Assembly: GCA_018388625.1 (NCBI GenBank)
Contig: CP074402.1
Coordinates: 4,030,001-4,094,000, forward strand
DNA: 64,000 nucleotides
Source: Nocardiopsis eucommiae
Lineage (GTDB): Bacteria; Actinomycetota; Actinomycetes; Streptosporangiales; Streptosporangiaceae
Reading direction: 5' to 3'
Below are positions 29,549 to 40,432 of the stretch, one piece after another (position 1 is the stretch's first letter; each line of letters starts with the position of its first letter). Position numbers and translations under genes: made by a program. The notes beneath the pieces are model-generated. The model ran no database searches. It saw nothing but the letters and a program-made list of their open reading frames with translations, and was not told the DNA's origin.

Positions 29549-31248
29549 TCAGAGTCCGAGCAGGGTGCGCAGGTGGCGCGGGGGCGGGTTGCCGTGGGCC
29601 AGCATGGCGTCGTGCAGGCGGCCGACCGGTGCGTCGGGGCGTGTACGCGCCAGGTCACGGGCGATGTCGGAGACCTCGGCGTAGCCCACGTAGTAGGTGG
29701 ACAGCTGGGCGCTGGTGAGCAGGGCGCGCCGCCACTTGCCGACGGCCTCACCCTCCTCCTGGTGGCCGCGATCGGTCAGCAGGGCGACGGCCTCGGACTC
29801 GGTGAGGTCGCCGGTGTGCACCCGCACGTCGAGGATCGCGTTGAGGACGGCCCGCAGCCGCATCTTGAGCTGGACCAGACGCAGCGCCAGGTTGGTTCGG
29901 CGGGTGGCGGGGTCGGAGCCGCCGGACCAGCCGTGCCCGGCGAGGACGTCCTCGGCGTGCACCGCCCAGCCCTCGACGAAGGTGCCGCTGCTCAGCGCCG
30001 AGCGCACCCGCGTGTGGCCCCGGTGGCGCGCGGCGTGGGCGAGTTGGAGGGCGTGCCCGGGCAGGGCCTCGTGGACCATCAGGTTGCGCAGCATGCCCCC
30101 GTTGTACTCGCGCAGGAAGGAGGCCCGGCGCTCGGCGGGCCACTCCTCGGGCGGCGGGGCCACGGCGACGAAGGTGGGCTGCGAGGCGGCGTCGGGGTCG
30201 AGCGCCCCGGGCGCATCGCAGTAGGCCACGGCCACGCCCCGCCGGGAGAGCGGCATCGGGATGACCTCGACCGGGTCGTCGTGGACGGTCGCCAGGTCCA
30301 GTTCGCGGACCCGGGAGTAGAGGTGCGCCAGGGCGTCCGTGCAGGACGGGACGACCCCCTCGGGGCCGATCTCGAACTCGTCGGCCAGGGCGGAGAGCAC
30401 CTCGGCCACCTGGCCGGGGCGGCGCGGCTCGCCCGCGTACTCGGCGGCGGCCTCGGCCAGCGCCTCCTCGGTGGCGAGGAGGTCGCTCTCGGCGCGTACG
30501 AGGAGCGCCTCCGGGGAGAGTTCGGAGTCGAGCGTGTACCAGAGCTGGGCGGCGAACCGCCGGGCTCCCAGACGCGGGTTCCCGCTGGCGAACTCCAGCT
30601 CGGTGCGCATCCAGGAGGTGTACTCGTCGAGCGCGGCGAGTGCGGCGGCACGCGCGGGTTCGAGCCCTGAGGCGTGTGCGGCGTGCCGGGTGGCCAGGGC
30701 GGGGACGTCCTCGGTGAGCATCGTCCGGGCGCCCTCCAGCTGGCCCAGGGCGGTCTCCACGTGCACACGCGGCATGCCGGGGCCCTCGGACAGGCGGACG
30801 CGCGCGGTGTCCAGGTAGGCGGGCAGGGCGGCGCAGCGCGCGGTCAGGGCCGCCAGGCGCTCCTCCACGGGCAGGGTCTCGCGTTCGAGGAGGGCGTGCA
30901 GGGCCTCGCCCGGGGAGTGCACCAGGGGGTTCCACGTGTGCGGGCGCAGTTCGGTGGTGTGCCACAGGTCGGCGCTGATCCTGGTCCGGAGCATCTCCAG
31001 GTCCACCAGGTCGTCGGCCGTGAGGAGGTCCGCGTCGATCTCGTCCAGGGCGCCCAGCGCGTCGGTGAGGACGTGGACGCGGAGGGAGTCGGCCTCGACG
31101 GAGTGGTCGGTCAGACGGTGGGCCCCCGGGTGTCCCCCAGGTCCAGCGCCCACTCGGGGGCGTCGGACAGCAGGGCGTCGAGCACCCGCTCGGCCACGTC
31201 TCGGAAGCGTCGGGTCGTCTCGGCCCCGTCGGGCTGGGAGGAGGTCAT
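29549..31248 (-). CDS. DUF885 family putative metallo-carboxypeptidase (one frameshift)
   Basis: About 566 residues. MTSSQPDGAETTRRFRDVAE starts the protein at 31248. A base is lost in a C/G run near 31118, after which LTDHSVEADSLRVHVLTDAL continues. The mostly helical body ends in LMVHEALPGHALQLAHAARH, whose HE-x-x-PGH is the family zinc-binding motif, followed by GTFVEGWAVHAEDVL, with the downstream Glu ligand. DUF885 proteins are distantly related to M32/M3 peptidases; substrates are unknown. No signal peptide is seen, so it is probably cytosolic. It lies downstream of the conservon, behind a terminator. Confidence 0.85.
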
Positions 31249-31282
31249 CCCGCCATGATGCCAGTTCAGGGAGGACACGGAC

Positions 31283-31311
31283 GCCCGGTTCCCGACGTGC
31301 GGGAACCGGGC
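31283..31311. terminator. Terminator after the conservon
   Basis: A perfect 12-bp stem (31283-31294 with 31300-31311) and an ACGTG loop lie 41 bases past the GTPase stop and before the DUF885 start, ending the minus-strand conservon transcript. Confidence 0.75.
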
Positions 31312-31351
31312 CGTACTCCGTGCGGGACCCCGGGCCCGGGGCAGGTCCTGG

Positions 31352-31948
31352 TCAGCGCCAGGAGTTCTGGCCCCCGGTGGAGGTGGGCTGCTGCCCTGCG
31401 GCGCCCTCGGGGTCCCCCACCGTGATCGCGTGCTCGACGAGGGTGATGAGCGTCGTCTTGGTGGAGGCCTTGTCACGGGCGTCCACCTGGACGATGGGGA
31501 TCTCCGGGCTGAGCGTGAGCGCGTCCCGGACCTCGTCCGCGGCGTGGGGGTAGTAGCCGTCGAACCCGTTGATGCCCACGATGAAGGGCAGACGCGCCTC
31601 TTCGAAGTAGTCGATCGCGGGGAAGCAGTCGGCCAGGCGTCGCGTGTCCACCAGCACGACCGCGCCGATGGCACCCTTGACCAGGTCGTCCCACATGAAC
31701 CAGAACCGGTGCTGCCCGGGGGTGCCGAACAGGTACAGGATCAGGTCGGAGTCGAGGGAGACGCGGCCGAAGTCCATGGCGACGGTCGTGGTCTGCTTGT
31801 CCGGCGTCTTGGCGAGGTCGTCCACCCCGACGCTGGCGCTGGTCATGACCGCCTCGGTCGTCAGCGGCACGATCTCGGAGACGGAGCCAACGAATGTCGT
31901 CTTCCCGACACCGAAGCCCCCGGCGACGACGATCTTGACCGACGTCAT
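31352..31948 (-). CDS. cvnD: Conservon small GTPase (CvnD type)
   Basis: A 198-residue Ras/MglA-like GTPase. VVAGGFGVGKTTFVGSVSEI is the P-loop, TTTVAMDFGRVSLDSDLILY the switch I/II region and LFGTPGQHRFWFMWDDLVKG the G3 motif, altered as usual in this family. The guanine-base motif is not a canonical NKxD: it reads VGINGFDGYYPHA. Last gene of a cvnA-B-C-D conservon; these are proposed to work like a G-protein-coupled system in which CvnA senses, CvnB/CvnC regulate and CvnD switches. No cytochrome P450 (cvnE) gene follows. Confidence 0.92.
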   Translation of the reverse strand: MTSVKIVVAGGFGVGKTTFVGSVSEIVPLTTEAVMTSASVGVDDLAKTPDKQTTTVAMDFGRVSLDSDLILYLFGTPGQHRFWFMWDDLVKGAIGAVVLVDTRRLADCFPAIDYFEEARLPFIVGINGFDGYYPHAADEVRDALTLSPEIPIVQVDARDKASTKTTLITLVEHAITVGDPEGAAGQQPTSTGGQNSWR

Positions 31949-31982
31949 CGCGTTCCCCCCAGCACCGCCTTCCTCGGCTGGG

Positions 31983-32438
31983 CTAGAGCTTGCGAAGTCC
32001 ACTGAGCACCCTTTCAAGCAGGTTGGTGTTGGGGCGAGCGTCGTTGTTGAGCGAAGACCTGATCTGGACCAGTCCCTGCTCGGACATGTCCGCCACAAGC
32101 ACCCGCGCCACACCGAGAGGCATCCGCAACAGCGCGGAGATCTCCGCCACGGATCGCCATTCCCGACACAGGTCACTGATCGCCTGCCATTCAGGCGTCA
32201 GCGTCCCTGACTCGTTCCGGGCCGCCGCGGTGGCCGAGATCAGCGCCTCCAGTGGAAGCTGAGACTTCGGCTTGGTACGGCCCTTGGTGACCGCGTAGGG
32301 GCGCACCAGCGAACTGGGGGCGCTGCCCGGCGCGGGTCGTTGGTCATACGGTTGTTGGATTGGTCGAGGAACATCTCCGCCGCCCGGAACGGCCGGCATC
32401 CCTCCCGAGGGGGATGGCCCGGCTGTTGTCCGAACCAC
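31983..32438 (-). CDS. cvnC: Conservon DUF742 protein (CvnC type)
   Basis: A 151-residue protein, GTG at 32438 behind GGGAG. The first 40 residues are Pro/Gly-rich. The DUF742 domain is SLVRPYAVTKGRTKPKSQLP to the end, with a winged-helix-like SVAEISALLRMPLGVARVLV. Such proteins are thought to modulate the GTPase partner. It sits 34 bases before cvnD and 58 after cvnB. Confidence 0.92.
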   Translation of the reverse strand: MVRTTAGPSPSGGMPAVPGGGDVPRPIQQPYDQRPAPGSAPSSLVRPYAVTKGRTKPKSQLPLEALISATAAARNESGTLTPEWQAISDLCREWRSVAEISALLRMPLGVARVLVADMSEQGLVQIRSSLNNDARPNTNLLERVLSGLRKL

Positions 32439-32496
32439 GAGGCGCTCCCGGCATCTCTACTGTGAGGTGCCACCACTTCCTCCTGTCGGTGGTGGA

Positions 32497-32898
32497 TCAG
32501 TGGATTCCCGAGGTGCGCGCCGTTGGTGTCAGCGCCCGCCCCGCCCGCTCGACGAGCAGGGTCATCTCGTACGCGACCAGACCGAGGTCACTCTCGGCCG
32601 CCGCGAGGACGGCGAGACAGGAGCCGTCGCTGATGGCCATGATGAGCATCAGCCCCCGCTCCATCTCGACGACGGTCTGGGCGACCGCTCCACCCTCGAA
32701 CACCCGGGCCGCGCCCTGCGTCAGGCTGGACAGACCAGAGGCGATCGCCGCCAGCTGGTCGGCCCGGTCGGTCGGGAAGCCCGCGGACGAAGCCAACGGA
32801 AGGCCGTCAGAGGAGACGACGATCGCGTGGGCGACATCGGGTACCCGGTCGGCAAAGTCAGTGATCAACCAGTTGAGTTCATTCACCTGTCGACTCAT
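32497..32898 (-). CDS. cvnB: Conservon roadblock/LC7 protein (CvnB type)
   Basis: An intact 133-residue roadblock/LC7 domain: MSRQVNELNWLITDFADRVP, HAIVVSSDGLPLASSAGFP, DQLAAIASGLSSLTQGAARV and MERGLMLIMAISDGSCLAVL. In conservons it acts as the MglB-like partner or GAP of the GTPase. A 232-base gap separates it from cvnA, longer than usual, and could hold a secondary promoter. Confidence 0.93.
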   Translation of the reverse strand: MSRQVNELNWLITDFADRVPDVAHAIVVSSDGLPLASSAGFPTDRADQLAAIASGLSSLTQGAARVFEGGAVAQTVVEMERGLMLIMAISDGSCLAVLAAAESDLGLVAYEMTLLVERAGRALTPTARTSGIH

Positions 32899-33130
32899 CT
32901 GATCTCCTGTCCAAGTTCGCCGGTCGATCTGTGGGCACTGCTACCGCCGGCACGGCATGTGACAGCACTGCCTTTGCGAACCACCCGGCCCCTCCCGTGG
33001 GGGTGACCGGGAGTCTGGTGTTCCGCTCTCGTCAAGCGATGGGTGTGGTGCGTCCGAGAAGCTCGGTAGATGCTATTGCATCCGGCTTCCCGGGCTGTGA
33101 GGGACCCCGTCCCACCACTGGCCACTTGGG

Positions 33131-36100
33131 TCACTCCTCTGTCGAACTGTCGCCGAGCCGGTTCCGACCGTCCCGGACGCCCTTCTGGAAGCCCGAGAAG
33201 CGGTTGCGGACACGGTCCGCGCTTCGGGTGGGCATCTGCTTGAAGTTCTCCGGCTTGGGTGCGGTACCAGGAACAAGGTTTGCCTTGGGAACCCGTTTTG
33301 GCAAGCCCGAGGTGGTCAGACCTCCCGCTTGCGGCTCGGCCGCGGTGCGTGCGGCCTTCCAGCCGCGGTCCGCCGCCGAGCTCCACTCCTGGTCGGAGCG
33401 GGGGTTGGCCGCGGGCTGCTGCTGAGCGGCGTCCCTGCGCGTGCGCTGGGGCTCCGGTGCTTCCTGGGGCGCCAGAGGCACCTGCTGGATCGGTCCGGTC
33501 TCGGTGGTGTCCACGGTGGGGCCGCCGGTCCGGCGCTTGAACCAGTTGGACTCGATCGCGTCGAAGATCGGCAGCGAGTCGGCGTCCTCACCGGACGGCG
33601 CCGCCGGGACGACAGTGTTGTTCGGGCCCTGGGCACCACCGTAGCGGCGTGACAGGTAGGCCGTGGAACCGTAGCCCTCCCGCGAGTCGCCCCCGCCGCG
33701 CCAGTTGCCCGTGGTGTGGGGTTCGGGCTGCTGGGGCTGCGCCGGAGCCTGGTGGGGCTGCTGGGCGCCGGAGTCCCAGGAGGAGATCGCCGGGAAGGTC
33801 TCGGTGCTGTCGTCGCCGCGCGCCGGTACCGCCGGGGTCTCCGGCCTGGCGGATTCGACGGATCCCGAGCCGAAGGCCCCGCTCCGGTGGGTCCCGGTGC
33901 CGAAGGCGTCGTAGGAGTCCGTGCTCCGGCTCCCGGGCTCGGCGGACCGCCCGAAGGCGCCCGTGTCCGAGGCGGGGCGACCGAAGCCGCCCGTGTCGGT
34001 GGGCCGACGGAAGGAGCCGGTGTCCGGGGCGCTGAACGATCCCGTGTCCGCGCCGTTGCGGGGGCCGGGTCGAACAGGCTGCGACCGGTGGTCTCCTCCT
34101 GCTTCGGCTCCTCCTCGGGCACGTCGTAGGGGTCCACGACCGGGTTGGCGTTGTCGGTCAGACCGCTGTTGGGCGACAGGCCCTCGGTGCGGTTGGGCGC
34201 CTCCCAGACCGAGCCGGTGCTGGTGGTGTTCCACAGGTCCTGGCCGCTGGGCGGGTGCTCCTCCGGCCGACCGCCGACGGGCTTGCGCTTGGGCAGACCG
34301 CCCAGGTCGCCTCCGAGGTCACCGGCCTCCTGGCTGTTCCAGGGGTCGCCCGGCTCCTCGGCCGCGGGGCTGGCGGCGAAGGCCGCCTCGGCCTCGGCGA
34401 AGGTGTCGGGGGCACCGGCGGAGAGCTCGGGGCGGCTGTCGACCCCGCCCAGGGCGTGCTGGCCCTCCACCGGGGTGATGAGCAGATCCGGCGGGAAGAC
34501 GACGCTGGCGGTGGTACCGCCGCCGTGCGCCTCCTTGAGGCTCATGCGGATGCCGTGGCGGTGTGCCAGGCGCGAGACCACGAACAGACCCATGCGGCGC
34601 GAGACCGCGACGTCGATGACCGGCGGCGCGGCCAGGCGGGCGTTGACCGCCGCCAGGTCCTCCGGGGCCATGCCGATGCCGCTGTCGGTCACGTCGACCT
34701 GCACGGAGCCGTTCTCCATGATCTTGGCGCTGACCAGCACCTCGGTGTCGTGCGGGGAGAACGAGGTGGCGTTCTCCACCAGCTCCGCGACGAGGTGGAT
34801 GACGTCGTTGACCGGGCGGCCGAGCACCGAGATGTGGGAGGGGCGCGCACGTTGACGCGCTCGTACTGCTCGACCTCGGAGACGGCGCCTCGGAGGACGT
34901 CGACCAGCGGGACGGGCTGGGCCCACTTGCGGGTGTTGTCCTGTCCGGACAGGACCAGCAGGTTCTCGTTGTTGCGCCGCATGCGCGTGGCGAGGTGGTC
35001 CAGCTGGAAGAGGTCGGAGAGGCGGTCGGAGTCCTGCTCGGACTGCTCCAGACCGTCGATCAGGCGCAGCTGCCGCTCCACCAGGGTCTGGCTTCGGCGG
35101 GAGAGGTTGACGAACATCGCGTTGACGTTGCTGCGCAGCCCGGCCTCGTCGGAGGCCAGGGTCAGGGCGACGCGGTGGACGTCGTCGAAGGCGCGGGCGA
35201 CCTCACCGATCTCGTCGTGGGTGTGCACCTCGATGGGCGTCACCTTGACGGACTCGGGGACCGTCCCGGCCTCCTGCATCCGGTTGATCGCCTCGGGCAG
35301 GTCGCGTTCCGCGACGCGGCGGGCGCCGTCCTCCAGGGTGCGCAGCGGGCGCACCAGGGAGCGGACCACGAGGGAGGTCAGGATGAAGACCGCCAGGAGC
35401 ACGCCCGCGACGATGATGAGGTCCATGATCGTGCGGACCAGGGCCTGGCCGCGCAGATCGTTGGCGTCGGCGGCGATGCCCTCGGCGAGACTGGTCTCGA
35501 CCGTATTGAGGCGCTCCAGGGCCGTGTCCGCGATGGCCGCGTAGTCCTCGGGGCCGTCGTTGGGCGTGACGTTGGTCAGGGGGTCGCCACGGTCGGCGCG
35601 GTACATGACGCGCATACGCATGGTGGAGACCTGGCTGACCTCCAGGCCGGTGAAGTTCTCGTCGAAGACCGCGCGCTGCTGGGGCGAGGCGGCCTGGATG
35701 AAGTTCGAGATCTCGTTCTCGTAGCGGGCCCGGCTGGAGTCGATGGCCTCGGAGATACCGCCGGTCATCGTGTTGCGGGCCAGGGAGTGGCCCATCAGCG
35801 CCGTCTCGTAGGAGAGCTGGTCTCGGGCGTTCGACAGCGCGGTGAGGGCGCGGACGGCCTCACGGAGCTCGGTGTCGTTGGTCTCGTCCGCGATGGTCTG
35901 GTTGAAGTCGGAGAGCGACCGGGCGATGGTCCGGTACTTCGTCACGACGGGCAGGACCGTGATGCGGGTGGAGTCGACCTCGGTGCGCAGCGACTCCAGT
36001 GTGGAGAGCTGGCTGCGCATCGCCGCGAGACGGGTCTGTGCCAGGTCTCCGTCCATCGTGCCCATGTCGTCCAGACGGGCGTTCAGGGTGCTCTGGAGGT

Positions 36101-36488
36101 CGAGTGTGGCGGCCCGCTCGGTCTCCATCTCCTGGCGGAGGTCGTCGGACCGACGGTCCGGGTCCGCGTTGTCGGAGATGTAGACGGCGCTGGCCGTGCG
36201 CTCGCGGCCCAGCTGGTTGGCCAGGTCCACGATGAGGACGCCCACCTGGGCGCGGTCCTCGATGTGCGCGTGGGTGACGGTGGAGACCGAGGCCTCGTAG
36301 ACCCGCAGTCCGCCGAGCGCTAGCGCGACGGCGGTCGGGATGACGATGAGGGCCACCAGTCGGGAGCGCACCCGCCAGTTACGTGGCCGCCACCAGTTGG
36401 ATCTGCGCCGGGGCTTGGCATCGGCGTTGTCGGCCTGCGCTGCCTCGCTCTGAGCGCTGGCCCCGCTTTTCGTCGCTCGTGTCGACAC
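33131..36488 (-). CDS. cvnA: Conservon sensor histidine-kinase-like protein (CvnA type; two frameshifts)
   Basis: About 1,119 residues from GTG 36488 (TTG 36500 is possible). Order: a basic cytoplasmic tail; membrane segment LVALIVIPTAVALALGGLRV; a long extracellular helical NIT-like sensor domain; a second membrane segment LIIVAGVLLAVFILTSLVVR; a HAMP linker (RPLRTLEDGARRVAERDLPE); a dimerisation region without an obvious phospho-His (LRSNVNAMFVNLSRRSQTLV); and a HATPase domain (VIHLVAELVENATSFSPHDT, VTDSGIGMAPEDL). A 350-residue disordered tail follows, with repeats such as DTGSFRRP/DTGGFGRP/DTGAFGRS. Frame changes at about 34840 and 34070 are single-base losses. It heads the conservon operon. 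Confidence 0.92.
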
Positions 36489-36949
36489 GGACCCTCGCAA
36501 CCTTTCGTGTCACCGCCTCGAACGGCTGTTGAACCCAGGGATCGGACCGCTCCAGACCGGAAGGTCGGCATGACCACAGTGGTCCACCAGAAGCAGGAAG
36601 CAGTGGGAATGTGGGGAGATGTGAAGACTGTCCGCCGGACTCGCCTGGGAGGAGAGGCGCCGCGCACCGACACTGTCGTGGTGCGCGTGCGGTGCATAGC
36701 GTACCAATGGGCGAGAAGGGCTCGCTTCGGGCGATTGATGCCCATCAAGCAAGATCATCGGACGCCAACCGTGGCCGTAATCCCCTCCCTGTCCGCATTA
36801 GGGCCAATCCCCCAGGTCAGACCGGGCGACCGAAAACCGGCCGGACATTGAGGTAACTATTTGGACACACCGCCAGCATCCACCTCCGCGCCGGCCCTCC
36901 GTGACATCGTGGCTGTCACGTATACGCAGGCCCTGAGGGGGAGGCGGAA
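36489..36949. other. Divergent promoter region between cvnA and the M15 peptidase gene
   Basis: These 461 bases hold no gene I can support. The stretch 36560-36860 is less GC-rich than its surroundings and must contain promoters for both strands. The plus-strand gene has a good GGGGAGGCGGAA ribosome site right before its ATG. Confidence 0.5.
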
Positions 36950-38267
36950 ATGCGCACCTCGTCGCGCCCCGGTTCGAGCACCCAGAGTCACCCACGCATC
37001 GCCCACGGCACTTCTCCCAGTTCACAGAAGAATCCTCCGTTTCGCCGCTTTTCGGTCCACACACTGCTCCCACTGAGCACGGCGCTGCTGTTCTCCCTCA
37101 CCTGTGCGGCCCCGGCTCCGCCGACGTCACCGACTCCGGCCCGGGGGAGCTGGACCGACTGCGCGTGGAGCTGGCGACGGCGCGCGCGGAGGTCGCCGCC
37201 CTCCAGGAGAGCGCCGCCGAGAGGATCCGGGCCTACGAGGAGGAGAGCGCCCGGCTGGACGAGCTCAGCGCTGAGCGCGAGGCCGCCGACTCCCGGGCGG
37301 AGGCTGCGGACCTGCGCCACGAGGGCACCCGGCTGGGCGCGGCCCGCCAGGCCGCCAGCGCCTACAAGGGCGCGGACCTGAGCCTCATGCGGGCCTGGAT
37401 CGGCCCCGAGGGGCCCGCACACGCACTGGAGCGCGGCGCCTACCTCACGCTGTTCGGGGAGCACCGCTCCGCCGACCTCTCCCGCGCCCGGGCCTCCCAG
37501 GTCGCCACCGACACCCTGGCCGAGGCGGCGGAGTCCGCTGAGCAGGATCAGGCCGAGGCCACCGAGGCGGCGGACACCGCGCGTGAGACGGCCATCGAGG
37601 CCATCGAGGCCCAGCAGGGGCGGACCGAGAAGCTCCTGGAGCAACAGACGCGGCTGGAGGACGCCCTGGCCGGCACCCGGGACCCCGGGGACGAGGAGGC
37701 GCGCCGCAAGGCGGCTCTGGCCGACGCCCGGGAGGCCGTCGGCGGAACCGAGGGCGCCGGGGCCGGTTCCCCGGCGGGGCGGACGCGGCGGCGGGCGGTC
37801 CCGGCGGCTGCGCGGGCGGCGGTACGTCGGACGTCGAGAACGGGAGGGTGCCGGACACGTCGCTGTGCCCGCTGCCGCAGCCCGGCGAGCGGCTGAGGGC
37901 CGACGCGGCCGCCGCGTTCATCGAGCTCGACGGTGAATTCCGGTCAGAGTTCGGCCGCCCGATGTGCGTGACCGATTCCTACCGCCCGTATCACGAGCAG
38001 GTCCGGCTCTTCCAGGAGATGCTGCCCGGGATGGCCGCCCGGCCCGGCACCAGCGCGCACGGTCTGGGCGTCGCCGTGGACCTGTGCGGCGGCGTGCACG
38101 AACTCGGGACCCCCGAGCACCGGTGGATGCTCGACCACGCGCCGGAGCACGGATGGGAGAACCCGGAGTGGGCCCGGGACGGGTTCGAGCCCTGGCACTG
38201 GGAGTACACCCCTGACCCGGGGCCCGACCGAACCGCTCAGACCTGGGAACCGACCCTGACCTCGTAG
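36950..38267 (+). CDS. Secreted coiled-coil D,D-carboxypeptidase, M15/VanY type (two frameshifts)
   Basis: About 439 residues. A basic N-terminus and hydrophobic segment (FSVHTLLPLSTALLFSLTCA) look like a signal or lipoprotein-type leader ending in TCAAP. After a base lost near 37145 comes a 190-residue coiled coil (ELDRLRVELATARAEVAALQ onward). After another near 37780, a linker and an M15B catalytic domain follow: FRSEFGRPMCVTDSYRPYHE, PGTSAHGLGVAVDLCGGVHE (S-x-H-x6-D zinc ligands) and FEPWHWEYTP (His-x-His-like end). It should trim D-Ala from peptidoglycan stem peptides outside the membrane. It resembles the secreted gene at 45510 in architecture. Its last 31 bases overlap the convergent FAH-like gene. 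Confidence 0.88.
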
Positions 38268-38901
38268 GTGCCCAGTTCCCCGGCGTCCACGAAGAGCTCG
38301 TCGTCCGCCTCCAGCACGGGGGTGGCGACGGGCAGCAGAGCGCGGACCCGGCCCGGCCCCGACACCAGCCAGTCGTGGTCGGGCTCGACCCGGCCGTGCC
38401 CGTTCTCCTCGTCGTCCACCGAGGTGCTGAGCTCCAGCACGTCGGTGGACAGCTCGTCGGAGGTGGTCAGGACGGGCCCCAGGATCAGCTCCACGGGCTC
38501 GCCCGCCTCGTCCAGCCACAGACAGGCCGGGGTGTAGGCGCTCGCGTGCCCCGATCCCCCGGCCAGGGCGGCCACGCCCACCCGGGCGGACCGGGCCTCG
38601 GGCGCCACGGGGTCGTCGACTCCCGCACCAGTTCGGGGCCGATCGCGTACTCGCGCTCGCCCACGAGCACCGGCACCGGCCCGGTGGGCAGGACCGGGGC
38701 GCACATACGCGCCTCGGGTTCGACGATGATCTCGATCGCGCCGTCCACGGCCCGCTGGTGCGCGGCCGCCAGGGCGTCGTCGCCGCCCTCCAGCAGCTCA
38801 CCGAGGCTCCGGCCCCCGGGGCTGCCCATCACGTCACCGTCGTCCAGCGCGCCCACGCGCGCACCGCCACCGCTCGGTGACAGGTAGGTGACCCAGCGCA
38901 C
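38237..38901 (-). CDS. Degenerate fumarylacetoacetate-hydrolase-like protein (one frameshift)
   Basis: About 221 residues. MRWVTYLSPSGGGARVGALD matches the N-terminal domain of actinobacterial FAH-family proteins, and GPVLTTSDEL with DELFVDAGELGTYEVRVGSQ resembles the end of the FAH fold. A base is lost near 38618. The usual metal-binding H-x-E-x-E and later Asp motifs are not visible in the middle, and the protein is 60 or more residues short, so hydrolase activity is doubtful. A conserved hypothetical of unknown role is the safe reading. It overlaps the end of the M15 gene tail to tail. Confidence 0.55.
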
Positions 38902-38994
38902 AGTTCCTCCACGTTCGGTTCACGAGCTCCGTACGGGCTCGCCGTCGGGGCGCCCCTCGGTACGGGGCGCGGGGGCGGCCCCCGATGGCACGGG

Positions 38995-39219
38995 TCAGGA
39001 GGCGGCAGTCGACCCGTGCTCCTTGCCGGTCCCGGCGCACCCACGGCACGGCTCGTCGACCCGGTGCCAGACGACCAGCCCGTTGACCTCCCGGTGGGGC
39101 CGCTCCGGCCGCCACCACCCCGTCCCGGCGCAGAACCGGCAGAGGTCGCCGTTCCGGTCGCACCAACCGCACGCGGAGATCGCGCACCTGGTGTGGGTCG
39201 GTTCCCGCGTCGACTTCAT
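38995..39219 (-). CDS. Small protein with two CxxCxGxG motifs
   Basis: A 74-residue protein from ATG 39219. It contains CAISACGWCDRNGDLCRFCA followed by GTGWW, and later EPCRGCAGTGKEHGS. The C-x2-C-x-G-x-G pairs (CRFCAGTG and CRGCAGTG) are the zinc-binding repeats of DnaJ's cysteine-rich domain, here without J or substrate domains. A further CGWC pair lies upstream. It probably binds one zinc and may be a redox or RNA/protein-binding mini-protein. Frame integrity and coding bias support a real gene, but no promoter or partner is evident. Confidence 0.6.
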   Translation of the reverse strand: MKSTREPTHTRCAISACGWCDRNGDLCRFCAGTGWWRPERPHREVNGLVVWHRVDEPCRGCAGTGKEHGSTAAS

Positions 39220-39327
39220 GTGCCCCCGCCGTCCTCCGCGAAATCGCGACCAGCCTCGCACAGGCGGCACACGCGAGTCCAGCGGCCACGGGCGCGAAAG
39301 TGCCGGTGAGCGGGGCCGTGCCGGGGG

Positions 39328-40357
39328 TCAGGCGGAGTCGCGCACCACCAACCGGGTGTCGAGGAGGATGGTCTCGGCCTCCGCCGTGCGCGGGATCGCG
39401 ACGTCCACGAGCAGCCGGGCCATCTCCTGGCCCATCTGGACCGTGGGCTGGTGGACGGTGGTCAGCGACGGGTCGCTGTGCCGCGCCATGAGGGTGTCGT
39501 CGAAACCGACCAGGGCGACGTCCCCGGGCACGCTGAGGCCGCGTTCCCGGAGCGCGCGGATGGCGCCGACGGCCATCATGTCGGAGGCGGCGAAGACCGC
39601 GTCGGGCTCGCCTCCCTGGTCCAGCAGGCGGGCCATGGCCTCGGCACCGCCCTCCACGCTGAAGTCGCCCTGGACCACCAGGCGCTCGTCCACCTCGCGA
39701 CCGGCGGCGGCCATGCCCTCGCGGTAGCCCCGCAGGCGTTCCACACCGGCGTTCATGTCCTGCGGGCCGGTGATGGTGGCGATCCTGGCGTACCCGGAGT
39801 CCAGGAGGTGGCGGGTGGCCACCCGAGCTCCGTCGAGGTTGTCGATGTCGACGCAGAACGGCGCGGGCTGGGCCTCGGAGTACGGGCGGCCGCCGTGCAC
39901 CACCGGCACGCCGGACTCGGCCAGGCGGGAGGTGAGGGGTCGTCCCGGTGCAGCGACACCAGGAGGGCACCGTCCACGTGCGAGCCGCTGAGGTACTCGC
40001 CCACCCGCTTGTGCTCGGCCTCGCCCCGGGCGGTGGTGAGCATGAGCTGGAGGTCCCGCTCGTGCAGAACCGAGCTGACCCCCGGATGATGTCCGCGAAG
40101 AAGGGGTCCGCGAACAGGCGGTCCCTCGCCTCGGAGACGACCAGGGCGATCGTGTCCGTGCGGCGCGTGACCAGGGTCCGGGCCGCCTGGTTGGGGCTGT
40201 ACCCGAGCTCGGCGATCGCGGCGTGTACGGCCTCACGGGTCCGGGGGCTGACCTGGGACGACCCGTTGATCACCCGGGACACGGTGCCGCGGCCGACCCC
40301 GGCCCGTTCCGCCACCATCTCCAGGGTCGGCCGCTGCCGACCGCCACTCTTGGCCAC
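39328..40357 (-). CDS. LacI-family repressor, probable CelR/CebR (two frameshifts)
   Basis: GTG at 40357 with AAGGAG upstream. The HTH and hinge are PTLEMVAERAGVGRGTVSRV INGSSQVSPRTREAVHAAIA. Bases are lost near 40080 and 39940. The effector domain follows: YLSGSHVDGALLVSLHRDD, VVHGGRPYSEAQPAPFCVDI, LDSGYARIATITGPQDMNAG and VALVGFDDTLMARHSDPSLT. About 343 residues. Downstream of a GH1 beta-glucosidase whose upstream region carries the exact palindrome bound by Thermobifida CelR, so a cellobiose-responsive repressor is the best call. The transporter genes usually in that regulon are not in this window. Confidence 0.85.
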
Positions 40358-40432
40358 TTGTGGGCTCCTTGGACGTCGTGCCGCCGGTCGCCCGGGCGGC
40401 GGTTGTGTGTGCGGTCGGGCACGGGTCGACCA

